Shown piece after piece: positions 27,866-36,828 of a stretch of 64,000 bases of DNA. The position numbers were made by a program, and so were the translations under genes. Numbering within the stretch: the stretch's first letter is position 1; every line of letters starts with the position of its first letter. Under the pieces are notes generated by a model that did no database searches, was not told where the DNA came from, and saw only the letters and a list, made by a program, of their open reading frames with translations. The stretch comes from an uncultured Lutibacter sp. (GTDB lineage: Bacteria > Bacteroidota > Bacteroidia > Flavobacteriales > Flavobacteriaceae). Location of the stretch: positions 62,001 to 126,000 of the forward strand of contig NZ_CANLZZ010000008.1 of assembly GCF_947495725.1 (NCBI RefSeq), given 5' to 3'.

Positions 27866-28477
27866 ATGAATTTTTCATCCAAACTTTTAGAAAATGCTGT
27901 AAATGAAGTATCCCAATTGCCAGGGATTGGAAAAAGAACAGCTCTTAGATTGGTTTTACATTTATTAAAGCAACCAAGTAATCAAACACATCAATTATCA
28001 AAGGCTTTAAATAATTTAGTTGACGAAATTAAATTATGTAAAAAATGTCATAATATTTCTGATATTGAAGTTTGTGATATTTGTTCGAACCCATTAAGAA
28101 ATGAAGAGGTAATTTGTGTTGTAGAAGATGTTAGAGATGTAATGGCTATAGAAAATACGGCTCAATTTAAAGGTTTATATCATGTTTTAGGAGGTAAAAT
28201 TTCTCCTATTGAAGGTGTGGGACCTCAAAATTTAACTATAGAAAGCTTAGTTGAAAAAATAAAAGAAGGTGTTGTTAAAGAAGTTATTTTTGCTTTAAGC
28301 TCAACTATTGAAGGTGATACAACAAATTTTTACATTTTTAAACAAATAGAAAAGTTAGGAGTTAAAACATCTACCATTGCTCGAGGAATAGCAGTAGGTG
28401 ATGAACTGGAATATGCCGATGAGGTTACTTTAGGTAGAAGTATTTTAAATAGAATTCCATTCGAAAATTCCTTATAA
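27866..28477 (+). CDS. recR: Recombination protein RecR
   Basis: 203 aa. N-terminal helix-hairpin-helix ([13 protein letters not shown]), a four-Cys zinc finger (Cys58, Cys61, Cys70, Cys73), then a Toprim domain starting at [15 protein letters not shown] and a C-terminal Walker-B-like region. RecR works with RecO and RecF in loading RecA at gapped DNA. Length is typical. The glycosyltransferase gene follows after 4 bases in the same direction. Confidence 0.97.
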   Translation: MNFSSKLLENAVNEVSQLPGIGKRTALRLVLHLLKQPSNQTHQLSKALNNLVDEIKLCKKCHNISDIEVCDICSNPLRNEEVICVVEDVRDVMAIENTAQFKGLYHVLGGKISPIEGVGPQNLTIESLVEKIKEGVVKEVIFALSSTIEGDTTNFYIFKQIEKLGVKTSTIARGIAVGDELEYADEVTLGRSILNRIPFENSL

Positions 28478-28481
28478 ATTT

Positions 28482-29630
28482 ATGGATATTTCGGTAATAA
28501 TAATTAGCTATAATGTTCAGTATTTTTTGGAACAATGCATTTTAAGTATAAATGAAGCGTCCAAAAATTTAAAAGTAGAAATTATTGTTGTTGATAATAA
28601 TTCAGAGGACGATTCTTGTGCTGTTGTAAAAAAGAAATTTTCAAATGTTAGATTAATCGAAAATAGTGAAAACATAGGTTTTTCAAAAGCAAATAATCAA
28701 GGAGTAAAAGCAGCGACTGGAGATTATTTGTTAATTTTAAATCCTGATACCATTATAGCCGAGGATACACTTGATAAAATTTTTAATTTTTACATTAACA
28801 AACAAAATTTAGGCGTTTTAGGTGTAAAATTAATTGATGGATCCGGAGAATTTGCTCCCGAAAGTAAAAGAGGAATTCCAACTCCGAGTGTTTCGTTTAA
28901 CAAACTCTTTGGTATTTCAAGTAAAAGAACTGGTAAATATTATGCTACTCATTTAGAAGAAAACGAATCGGGTGTAATGGATGTTGCTTCTGGTGCTTTT
29001 ATGTTTATAAAACGTGATGTTTTTAATGAAGTTAATGGTTTTAATGAGGATTATTTTATGTATGGAGAGGATATTGACTTAAGCATAAAATTACTAAATA
29101 AAGGATATCAAAATTATTACTTCCCCAAAACAAAAATCATTCATTTTAAGGGCGAAAGCACAAATAAGGATTCAAAATATTTGAATTATTTTCATGATGC
29201 AATGCGAATTTTTTATAAAAAACATTTTAAACTTAATTTGGTTTACGATTTTTTTATGAGATTAGGAATTGAGTTTTGGTACTTGTTAAAGTATTTAAAG
29301 TTTAAAAAAGTTAAAACATACTCAAAACCTATATTTAATTTATTGTATTTAGGAAATGACGATGTAATTGTACATCATCTTAATAAAAAATATTTGGTTG
29401 TTAAAGATGCGTTAATAGATAATTACGAAGGAATTAAAGTTTTAATTAAAAACAATAAAATAGATACTATAGTTTTTGACAACTCTCAAATTTCTAATAA
29501 AAAAATTATTGAACACTTTGAGGCGTTAAAAAATGAAAAAGTTTTATTTAAAATTCATCCAAAATCTACTAATTTTTTAATAGGCAGTAATTGCCCAAAT
29601 ATTAGAGGGCAAATTGAAATTATTGAATAA
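28482..29630 (+). CDS. Family 2 glycosyltransferase
   Basis: 382 aa. A GT-A domain (about 1-260) with ISVIIISYNVQYFLEQC, VVDNNSEDDS, the acidic motif LNPDT in place of a strict DxD, and MDVASGAFMFIKRDVF followed by YFMYGEDIDLS, as in rhamnosyl- or galactosyl-type GT2 enzymes. About 90 C-terminal residues (290-382) form an extra alpha/beta region with VIVHHLNKKYLVV and IDTIVFDNSQIS; its role is unknown. Likely makes a surface glycan. The last 11 bases overlap the end of the convergent acyl-CoA synthetase gene. Confidence 0.88.
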   Translation: MDISVIIISYNVQYFLEQCILSINEASKNLKVEIIVVDNNSEDDSCAVVKKKFSNVRLIENSENIGFSKANNQGVKAATGDYLLILNPDTIIAEDTLDKIFNFYINKQNLGVLGVKLIDGSGEFAPESKRGIPTPSVSFNKLFGISSKRTGKYYATHLEENESGVMDVASGAFMFIKRDVFNEVNGFNEDYFMYGEDIDLSIKLLNKGYQNYYFPKTKIIHFKGESTNKDSKYLNYFHDAMRIFYKKHFKLNLVYDFFMRLGIEFWYLLKYLKFKKVKTYSKPIFNLLYLGNDDVIVHHLNKKYLVVKDALIDNYEGIKVLIKNNKIDTIVFDNSQISNKKIIEHFEALKNEKVLFKIHPKSTNFLIGSNCPNIRGQIEIIE

Positions 29631-31692
29631 TTACACTTTTTTCAATTCTTATTCTAGCATCAACCACATTAATTTCTTTAGAATTACCTATAAGTGGATT
29701 TAAATCTAATTCAATAATTTCAGGAGCAATTGTTACCAATGTGGAGATTTTCTCAATAATATTAGCATATCTAAGTTCGTCAATTCCTTCTTGATTTCTA
29801 ATTCCTTTAATAATTTTATACGATTTTAAATTTTTAATCATTTCTAAAGCTAAATCTTTAGAAACAGGAGTAAGGTTAATTTGAATATCTTTTAAAACTT
29901 CTATGTAAATGCCACCCAAACCACACATAATTAAATGTCCAAAATTGCTTTCCTTTTTTACGCCAATAAACAATTCCAAGCCTTTTTTCATTGGTTGTAT
30001 TAAAATACCTGTTGCATTTTTAATTTGCATCAATTCGTTAAAAGAATTTAATAGGTTTTGTTCAGAATTTATGTTTAAAACTATACCACCAACATCCGAT
30101 TTATGAATTGGACCAACAACTTTCATAACTAATGGAAATCCCATTTTATTGGCGGTTTGTATGCAAAGTTCTTTGGATTTACAAATAACTTGTTGAACCA
30201 CAGGGATTTCAACTGCCTCAAGTATTTTATTAACTTTTTCAGGAGTTAAATATCCATCGTTAGAGTTATTTATTATTTTTCTAATTGTATTTATATCGGT
30301 ATTTTGAGTTGAATTTTTAATTGATTTTGGCCTTTTACAATTGTAAATTTTCCCTAATGCATTTCCAAAATCCACTTCATCAGAAAAAGTTATATTTCCT
30401 TTTGAAATAAATTCTTCAATTTCATTTTTTACATTTACAATCGAAGGCATTACCGAAAAAACCGGTTTTTTACAAGTTTTAATTTTATTGTGAAGCACAT
30501 TGTAAACATCATAAACATTCGTCAATCCAGGACTTCCAAAAATTACAACCATAGCATCAATTTCAGGAAACTCATGTTCGCAATAATCAATAATAATTCC
30601 TAATTGTTCTGCATTGCCAGTGGCTAAAAAATCAATTGGATTTGAAACAGAAGAACCATTATATAATTGTTTTAACAATTTAGCACTTTTAATATTGGAA
30701 ATTTTAGGAACCTTTAAGCCGTTTTTTGAAAGTGTATCGGTAAGCATTATTGCCGGACCTCCTGCGTGTGTAATTATTGCAATATTTTTACCTTTTAACT
30801 TGGGAAGCATAAAAATAGAGGCAACCGTTATTAATTCAGATTTACTATAACATCGTATAATACCTGCTTTTTTAAATAGGGCATCTACAGCAATATCGGA
30901 GTTTGCCAAAGCTCCTGTGTGTGAGCTTGCAGCTCTACTACCAGCTTTAGAGCTTCCGGCCTTTATCGCAGCAATTTTACATCCCTTTTTAGCTAAAGAA
31001 ATGCAATGTTTTAATAATTTTTTTGGGTTGACAACACTCTCTAAATAAAGTAATTTTACTTTCGAACTTTTTTCTTTGTCAAAGATCTCGTCTAAATGTT
31101 CAACAATTTCTTCAACTCCAATTTGTGCTGAATTTCCAACAGAATATATACTTGAAAAAGTTAAACCTGTGCGTTTGGCAGCTTCAATAATAAAAACGGC
31201 AGTTGCTCCTGAGCTAGAAATAAAATCAACACCTTTTGAAGTTATTTTTGGTATTGGTAACGTAAAAACTCCGGCGTAGTTTTGGTTTAATAAACCAATG
31301 TTATTTGGTCCAAGTAATATTCCGTTTACTTCCTTTATAGTCTTAACTATTTCTTGTTCTAATTTTGCTCCTTCTTCATCTTTTTCACTAAACCCAGCCG
31401 AATAAATTATAAAGCCTTTAGTATTTTTATGTTGAGTTAAAACTTGAACAGTTTCTAATACATATTTTGAAGCAATGGCAATTATAGCCAAATCTACTTT
31501 TGGTAATTCATGTGCATTGTTATAACATTTTATACCTTGCACACTATTTTCTTTTGGGTTTACGGCATACAATACACCTTTAAATTTATGTTTTATTAAA
31601 TTTCTTAAAACACTTCCTCCCGGAGTGGAAACATTATTTGAAGCACCAATTACAGCAATACTTTTAGGGTTCAGTAGTTTATCGTTTAACAT
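29620..31692 (-). CDS. ADP-forming acyl-CoA synthetase (acetate-CoA ligase family), fused subunits
   Basis: 690 aa combining what archaea encode as alpha and beta subunits: a CoA-binding Rossmann domain (about 1-130, VIGASNNVSTPGGSVLRNL), a succinyl-CoA-ligase-like domain (about 130-455) with the phosphohistidine motif SHTGALANSD, and a C-terminal ATP-grasp domain (about 470-690, FPLVMKVVGPIHKSDVGGI). The enzyme converts an acyl-CoA, ADP and phosphate to the acid, CoA and ATP. It sits downstream of iorA and iorB, so I infer aryl-acetyl-CoA as substrate, as for archaeal ACD paired with indolepyruvate oxidoreductase. Confidence 0.88.
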   Translation of the reverse strand: MLNDKLLNPKSIAVIGASNNVSTPGGSVLRNLIKHKFKGVLYAVNPKENSVQGIKCYNNAHELPKVDLAIIAIASKYVLETVQVLTQHKNTKGFIIYSAGFSEKDEEGAKLEQEIVKTIKEVNGILLGPNNIGLLNQNYAGVFTLPIPKITSKGVDFISSSGATAVFIIEAAKRTGLTFSSIYSVGNSAQIGVEEIVEHLDEIFDKEKSSKVKLLYLESVVNPKKLLKHCISLAKKGCKIAAIKAGSSKAGSRAASSHTGALANSDIAVDALFKKAGIIRCYSKSELITVASIFMLPKLKGKNIAIITHAGGPAIMLTDTLSKNGLKVPKISNIKSAKLLKQLYNGSSVSNPIDFLATGNAEQLGIIIDYCEHEFPEIDAMVVIFGSPGLTNVYDVYNVLHNKIKTCKKPVFSVMPSIVNVKNEIEEFISKGNITFSDEVDFGNALGKIYNCKRPKSIKNSTQNTDINTIRKIINNSNDGYLTPEKVNKILEAVEIPVVQQVICKSKELCIQTANKMGFPLVMKVVGPIHKSDVGGIVLNINSEQNLLNSFNELMQIKNATGILIQPMKKGLELFIGVKKESNFGHLIMCGLGGIYIEVLKDIQINLTPVSKDLALEMIKNLKSYKIIKGIRNQEGIDELRYANIIEKISTLVTIAPEIIELDLNPLIGNSKEINVVDARIRIEKSVIIQ

Positions 31693-31706
31693 ATTTTAAT
31701 TAGTGT

Positions 31707-32291
31707 TTATAACGCTTTTTCAGTAGCAATTTTCTTTCCTTTATTAAATGCTTCTATATTTTTAGAAACAATTTTTGCTCCTTTTTTACTAAATAAAGTG
31801 TTAATAGCTTCTTTAAGGCTTTCGTCACTTAATGGTAATAAATGAGCTATTGCTCCTAATAAAACAATATTTGTTGCTTTAGAATTTCCTAGCTCTTTTG
31901 CAATTGCTTTGGCGTCGATAAGTAATGCGTTTGGAAACGATTTTATTTCGGTATATAATTCTTCCAATTTAGGGTAATTCAATATATTTAAAAAAGGATT
32001 ACTATCGGTAACTAAATGTCCATTCTTTTTTAAAAAAGGTAAATACCTTAATAATTCCATAGGTTCAACAGAAATTATTATATCTGCTTTTCCTTGTGGA
32101 ATTAGATCTGAAAATATTTCTTTATCAGAAATACGAACATGACTTTGAACGGCTCCGCCACGTTGACTCATTCCGTGAACCTCCGATTGTTTTATGTTTA
32201 AACCTGAAGCTAAAGCTGCGATATCTAAAATTGCAGCAATGGTTAAAATTCCTTGTCCGCCAACACCTGCCAATATTATATTTGTTTTCAT
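31707..32291 (-). CDS. iorB: Indolepyruvate oxidoreductase, beta subunit
   Basis: 194 aa of the 2-oxoacid oxidoreductase gamma-domain family, with the N-terminal phrase IILAGVGGQGILTIAAILDIAA and the segment QSEVHGMSQRGGAVQSHVRI, both diagnostic. It contains the CoA-binding part of aryl-pyruvate:acceptor oxidoreductase. It begins 4 bases after the iorA stop; acd follows after 14 bases. Confidence 0.93.
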   Translation of the reverse strand: MKTNIILAGVGGQGILTIAAILDIAALASGLNIKQSEVHGMSQRGGAVQSHVRISDKEIFSDLIPQGKADIIISVEPMELLRYLPFLKKNGHLVTDSNPFLNILNYPKLEELYTEIKSFPNALLIDAKAIAKELGNSKATNIVLLGAIAHLLPLSDESLKEAINTLFSKKGAKIVSKNIEAFNKGKKIATEKAL

Positions 32292-32295
32292 AATT

Positions 32296-33912
32296 TTAGT
32301 TTAAAAACGTCTTCTGAAGTTCTTTTAATTTATCTTTTTTTTCTTTTGGAAGTTGCACGCAAGGGCGCTGAGCTATAACTACAGAAACTCCATTGTAATT
32401 AATTTCATTTCGAATTATGTCAATGTTTTTGTCTAAGTTTTTATGAAGAGGAGTAATAATTTTTAAGTGATTTTGGTCAACACCAATCCCCTTACAAATA
32501 CTTACCAATCTTCCTGAAGCCGATGAATCTTGTGCTCCGGTCATTGCTACAGCCGAATTATCGGAAATTATAACTGTTATTGGTGTGTTTTCAATAACAG
32601 CATCTAAAAGTCCGGTCATTCCAGAATGTGTAAAAGTGGAGTCCCCAATAATTGCAATTGAAGGATGAATCCCTGCATCTGAAGCGCCTTTAGCCATTGT
32701 TATAGAAGCTCCCATATCAATTAAAGTGTTAATACTTTGATAGGGAGGAAGTACTCCAAGGGCATAACATCCAATATCTCCAAACACTTGTTGTTGGTTA
32801 TTTTCGCTTTTAAGTTTATTAATTGCTTCGAATAAATCTCTATGTGCGCAACCAACGCACAGCTCAGGAGGTCTTCCTTTTACCACTTTTGGTATATCTT
32901 CATTTATTTGTTCTGCAAAGCCTAATGCTTTTGCAATATTATCAGGATTTAGTTCTCCAACTCTATTAACGTGTCCGGTGAGTCTTCCTATAACTTTTTT
33001 AGTTTCACCTAAATAATCTGAAACTAATTCTTCAATAAAAGGAGCTCCGTCTTCTAATACAAGAATTTTTTTACAAGTGTCAAAAAGTTTTTTTACTTGT
33101 TTTTTTGGCATTGGGTATTGAGAAATTTTTAAAATAGGGTAGGGACATTCATCATCTTCAAAATTTTCTCTTATATAATTGTAGGCTATTCCGGCGGCAA
33201 TAATACCCATTGAAGTATTTGGTCCGTCAATATATTTGTTGAACACACTATTTGCTGAACTTTCTCTTGAATTACTTTGAATATCAACTAAATGCTGATA
33301 TTGATTACGAGCATGCATTGGAATTAACTGAAATTGATGTGGATTTTTTGGTAAATGAATTACATTCTGTAATTTTCTTTTTTCTGTAACAATTCCAGCT
33401 CTAGAATGTGACAATCTAGTAACCATACGAATCATTATTGGTAACCCCATTTGTTCAGATAGTTCAAAAGCATAACGTGTAATGTCGTAGACTTCTTGCT
33501 GATTAGAAGGTTCTAAAATAGGAATCATTGCAAAACGACCGTAATTTCTAGAATCTTGTTCATTTTGAGAGGAATGCATTGAAGGATCATCGGCAACAAC
33601 CACAACTAAGCCCCCATTAATACCCGAAACAGCCATATTCATAAATACATCGGCTGCAACATTTAAACCAACATGTTTCATAACAGTCATTACTCTTTTT
33701 CCTGCATATGACATTCCTAATGCGGCTTCCATAGCTGTTTTTTCATTTACAGACCATTTGGAATGAATTTTAAGTTCTTTTGCAGTTTTGGATTTTTGGA
33801 TATATTCTGTTATTTCGGTTGATGGGGTTCCTGGATAAGCATAAACACCTGATATTCCGGCATCAATTGCTCCCTGAGCTAAAGCTTCGTTTCCTAATAA
33901 AAGAGTTTTCAT
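32296..33912 (-). CDS. iorA: Indolepyruvate oxidoreductase, alpha subunit, without the C-terminal ferredoxin domain
   Basis: 538 aa. The N-terminal half is the pyrimidine-binding type (GNEALAQGAIDAGISGVYAYPGTPSTEI), the C-terminal half binds ThDP (LCVGCAHRDLFEAINKL, FGDIGCYALGVLPPYQ, MTGAQDSSASG). Archaeal IorA is about 620-650 aa and ends in two 4Fe-4S motifs; this one stops at QRPCVQLPKEKKDKLKELQK with no CxxCxxC run. It oxidatively decarboxylates aryl pyruvates to aryl-acyl-CoA. First gene of an operon iorA-iorB-acd, with a palindrome upstream (33958-33971). Confidence 0.92.
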   Translation of the reverse strand: MKTLLLGNEALAQGAIDAGISGVYAYPGTPSTEITEYIQKSKTAKELKIHSKWSVNEKTAMEAALGMSYAGKRVMTVMKHVGLNVAADVFMNMAVSGINGGLVVVVADDPSMHSSQNEQDSRNYGRFAMIPILEPSNQQEVYDITRYAFELSEQMGLPIMIRMVTRLSHSRAGIVTEKRKLQNVIHLPKNPHQFQLIPMHARNQYQHLVDIQSNSRESSANSVFNKYIDGPNTSMGIIAAGIAYNYIRENFEDDECPYPILKISQYPMPKKQVKKLFDTCKKILVLEDGAPFIEELVSDYLGETKKVIGRLTGHVNRVGELNPDNIAKALGFAEQINEDIPKVVKGRPPELCVGCAHRDLFEAINKLKSENNQQQVFGDIGCYALGVLPPYQSINTLIDMGASITMAKGASDAGIHPSIAIIGDSTFTHSGMTGLLDAVIENTPITVIISDNSAVAMTGAQDSSASGRLVSICKGIGVDQNHLKIITPLHKNLDKNIDIIRNEINYNGVSVVIAQRPCVQLPKEKKDKLKELQKTFLN

Positions 33913-33957
33913 AAAATAGATTGCATATAAAGTTGTTTTGTAACAACATTAAATTTA

Positions 33958-33971
33958 CGAAAACGTTTTCG
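33958..33971. promoter_or_regulatory. 14-bp perfect palindrome upstream of iorA
   Basis: CGAAAACGTTTTCG is a perfect palindrome with a central CG, the form of LacI/GalR-family operators. It lies 46-59 bases before the iorA ATG. A second inverted repeat, GTTGTT-TTGT-AACAAC (33932-33947), lies between it and the gene. No regulator gene is adjacent. Confidence 0.4.
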
Positions 33972-34133
33972 GGTGAACTATGATTTTAATCAGAAATTGA
34001 TTTTAGAACAATGAGTTACAATGTAATTTTATTTAAAAATATCTTGAAAAAATTAAAGGAAATTCAATAAATGAAAGTAAACTTATATAGAGAATTCAAT
34101 ATTTTTATATTAGGTTTAGGGGTTTACTAATTT

Positions 34134-34694
34134 TTAATTTGATTTATTTTTATCCCAGCTTCTTTTTTTTCGAATGTTTTTATACAATTTTACACCTAAC
34201 ATTAGTAAAATAGATACCGCTAGAATACCTACAACTCCAAAAATCCAATCAAATGTACTTTTTAAAACTACTAGAAAAACACAAGCAAATAAAATAATAG
34301 TTGCAACTTCATTCCAAATTCGAAGCGTAAAAGAAGAATACGTTAAATGCCCTTTTTCAATTTGATTGTACATGACTTGGCAAGACCAGTGATAAATAAA
34401 AAGGGCTATTACAAAACCTAATTTTATGAGCATCCAATTTGTTTGTAGCCACGCAGGTTGTAAAATTAATAACCAAATAGCAAAACAAGTTGCCAAAACT
34501 GCAGAAGGCCAAGTAATTATGTACCACAATCTTTTTATCATTAGCTGATATTGATTTTTTAAAATATTCCTTTCTAATTGGGGCTTGTCTTCGGCTTCTT
34601 TATAATAAATAAAAAGACGAACAATATAAAATAAGCCAGCAAACCAGGTTGTGATAAATATGATATGAAGAGATTTAATATATAAATAATCCAT
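34134..34694 (-). CDS. hemJ: Protoporphyrinogen IX oxidase, HemJ type
   Basis: 186 aa with four or five membrane helices. The N-terminus reads YLYIKSLHIIFITTWFAGLF, the UPF0093/HemJ signature with the conserved His; later IYHWSCQVMYN and a Trp-rich first loop agree. HemJ oxidises protoporphyrinogen IX to protoporphyrin IX in the inner membrane. It is the last gene of araC-hemH-hemJ, 8 bases after hemH; the substrate of HemH is the product of HemJ, which supports the call. It is longer than the usual 140-150 aa because of a Lys-rich C-terminal extension. Confidence 0.88.
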   Translation of the reverse strand: MDYLYIKSLHIIFITTWFAGLFYIVRLFIYYKEAEDKPQLERNILKNQYQLMIKRLWYIITWPSAVLATCFAIWLLILQPAWLQTNWMLIKLGFVIALFIYHWSCQVMYNQIEKGHLTYSSFTLRIWNEVATIILFACVFLVVLKSTFDWIFGVVGILAVSILLMLGVKLYKNIRKKRSWDKNKSN

Positions 34695-34702
34695 AGTTTA
34701 AA

Positions 34703-35716
34703 TTATTTAGACCAATTATTTATCCAGTTAGATAATGTATTTGCCCACTCATCATTATCATTTAAACAAGGAATTGTGTTAAACTCCTTTCCTCCATTTT
34801 CTTTAAATGAATGTTGAGCTTCCATACCAATTTCTTCTAAAGTTTCTAAACAGTCTGAAACAAAAGCAGGGGTAACAACTGCTAAATTTTCTATTCCGTT
34901 TTGTGCGTAAGCATCTATGGTTTGGTCGGTATATGGTTGTAACCAAGGATCTCTACCTAATCGCGATTGGAAAGAGGTAGAATAAAAGTCTTCTTTTAAT
35001 TTTAATTTTTTAGCAACAAGTTTTGTTGTTTCATAGCATTGATGTCTATAACAGAACTCATGTGCTGGAGATGGAGTATTACAACAAGAACCATCAATTT
35101 TACAATGTGATTTTGTAATATCCGATTTTTTAATGTGTCTTTCAGGTACACCATGATATGAAAATAAAAGATGTTGAGGTTTAAATTCTTCTAAATATTT
35201 TTGAATGCTATTACTTAAAACTTCAATATAATCTGGTTTGTTATAAAAAGCAGGTAAATCGGTAAGTTTTATATTAGGAAATTGTTTTTTTACAATTTTA
35301 TTGGCGAGCACAGTAATTGTTTCTGTGGTGGCCATTGCAAATTGAGGATATAATGGAATTAAAAATATTTCGGTAACACCTTTGCTTGCTAATTTTTCAA
35401 TTCCACTTTTTAAAGAGGGTTTTCCATAGCGCATTGCTAATTCTACTGGAATATTACTTAATTCTTCTACTTTTTTGTGTAATCTTTCGGATAAAACAAT
35501 AAGAGGCGAACCTTCATCCCACCATATTTTTTTGTAAGCTTCAGCCGATTTTTTAGGTCTGGTATTTAAAATTATTCCTTTAACAACAAATGCTCTAATT
35601 AAATATGGAATATCAATAACTCTTTTATCCATTAAAAATTCGTCTAAGTAATTTTTTACGTCTTTTACCGAGGTACTGTTTGGAGAACCAAGGTTAACTA
35701 ATAAAGCTCCTTTCAT
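34703..35716 (-). CDS. hemH: Ferrochelatase with an internal Cys-rich insertion
   Basis: Inserts Fe2+ into protoporphyrin IX. 337 aa. Signatures: ALLVNLGSPNST at the N-terminus, the YPQFAMATTET metal-site region, and FSYHGVPERHI with the catalytic His. Immediately after comes a stretch with five Cys (about residues 196-222: SHCKIDGSCC, EFCYRHQCYETT). Internal Cys clusters at this position hold a [2Fe-2S] centre in a described class of bacterial ferrochelatases; I infer the same. SFQSRLGRDPWLQPYTD follows. The ATG overlaps the stop of the AraC gene by one base. Confidence 0.95.
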   Translation of the reverse strand: MKGALLVNLGSPNSTSVKDVKNYLDEFLMDKRVIDIPYLIRAFVVKGIILNTRPKKSAEAYKKIWWDEGSPLIVLSERLHKKVEELSNIPVELAMRYGKPSLKSGIEKLASKGVTEIFLIPLYPQFAMATTETITVLANKIVKKQFPNIKLTDLPAFYNKPDYIEVLSNSIQKYLEEFKPQHLLFSYHGVPERHIKKSDITKSHCKIDGSCCNTPSPAHEFCYRHQCYETTKLVAKKLKLKEDFYSTSFQSRLGRDPWLQPYTDQTIDAYAQNGIENLAVVTPAFVSDCLETLEEIGMEAQHSFKENGGKEFNTIPCLNDNDEWANTLSNWINNWSK

Positions 35717-36609
35717 TATGATTTTGCAAATTGTTTTGGTGTTATACCGAATTTTCGTTTAAATGCTGCAATAAAATGACTTGAATTGCTATATCCTAAA
35801 TTGGATGCTATTTCATTTACATTTAATTGCTGTTCTTGTAGTAATTTTTTGGCGCGTTCCATTTTGTAGTTTAATAAAAATGTAAATACTGGAACTCCAT
35901 AAAACTCTTTAAAATCTGTTTTTAATTTTTTTATATTTAATCCAACCTTTTTTGCCAAATCTGATAAAGAAGGTGGATTAATCATTTCTTCTATAATAAT
36001 TTCTTTTGCTTGTTTAATTTTTGATATCGTTTCTTCGCTAGCAATATACGGACAATGTTCTGTTTCAGTTTCTGTGTTAGCGCTAAAATAATAACTTAAT
36101 AACTCGTAAACTTTTCCTTTAATATATATGGATCTTAAAGACTGGTTAATTTGTTTTGTTGTTAATTGATTTAAAATTAGTCCTACAGATGGACTTATTT
36201 CTTTAGAATCAAATATTGGTTTCCCTGTTTTAAAGCTACTAAAATCGAATAAAAAATTTCCTTCAAATGAGAAAAGGGAATGAAAATATTCAATAGATAT
36301 TAAAATTCCGATTAATTCAGATTTTGGTGGTAAACTATACAAAACATCCATTGTTTCATCTTTGAAATAAATCATATTAGAACCACCTGATTTAATTGGA
36401 ATGGCACAATGTTCCATATTTATTGCTACAATACAATTTTTATTTAAACAAAAATATAACTGTATATAATTTGTAGTTAAAGATTGTTTTAGAAGTTGTT
36501 GCTCATCAGTTAAATTATTGAAATGTAACACTTTAAAAGTGCTTTTTTCATCAAAAATTAATTGAGAACTTTTGTCGATGTTTTTGTAGTTTTTTAAATT
36601 GGATTTCAT
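35716..36609 (-). CDS. AraC-family transcriptional regulator of the heme locus
   Basis: 297 aa. The C-terminal 100 residues are an AraC-type double helix-turn-helix: PSLSDLAKKVGLNIKKLKTDFKE is helix set one (shown here as SDLAKKVGLNIKKL), and VNEIASNLGYSNSSHFIAAFKR with FGITPKQFAKS is set two. The N-terminal 190 residues resemble no ligand domain I can name. The stop overlaps the hemH start, and the gene diverges from hemA across 275 bases that contain a repeated 10-base word, so it is probably a heme- or iron-linked regulator of both arms. Ligand and direction of control are unknown. Confidence 0.85.
   Translation of the reverse strand: MKSNLKNYKNIDKSSQLIFDEKSTFKVLHFNNLTDEQQLLKQSLTTNYIQLYFCLNKNCIVAINMEHCAIPIKSGGSNMIYFKDETMDVLYSLPPKSELIGILISIEYFHSLFSFEGNFLFDFSSFKTGKPIFDSKEISPSVGLILNQLTTKQINQSLRSIYIKGKVYELLSYYFSANTETETEHCPYIASEETISKIKQAKEIIIEEMINPPSLSDLAKKVGLNIKKLKTDFKEFYGVPVFTFLLNYKMERAKKLLQEQQLNVNEIASNLGYSNSSHFIAAFKRKFGITPKQFAKS
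36568..36577 (+). repeat. Repeated word ACTTTTGTCG, copy 1 (inside the araC 5' end)
   Basis: ACTTTTGTCG; this copy extends to a 17-base identity (ACTTTTGTCGATGTTTT, 36568-36584) with copy 2. It lies within codons 9-14 or so of the araC-type gene, so it could be an autoregulatory operator. Confidence 0.55.
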
Positions 36610-36800
36610 AAGATGTTTTTACAAAATAGTTTTCAAACTTAAACAAAAATACAACATTTATAAATACCTTAAATAGATTAATGAATAAAAAAAACTGATA
36701 TTTATCATATGCGAGTATGCTATATTTTATCTATGTTTGCCCTAGGAAATGTAATAATAAGCTATTTAGACTGATTCTAAATTAATATTAATAACTTATA

Positions 36801-36825
36801 TCGACAATAAAAGTACTTTTGTCGA
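36801..36825. promoter_or_regulatory. Imperfect inverted repeat containing copy 2 of ACTTTTGTCG
   Basis: TCGACAAT, then the perfect 12-bp palindrome AAAAGTACTTTT (36809-36820), then GTCGA. The right arm is copy 2 of the repeated word (36815-36824). Centred about 72 bases upstream of hemA in the divergent control region, it is a candidate regulator site. Confidence 0.5.
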
Positions 36826-36828
36826 TGT

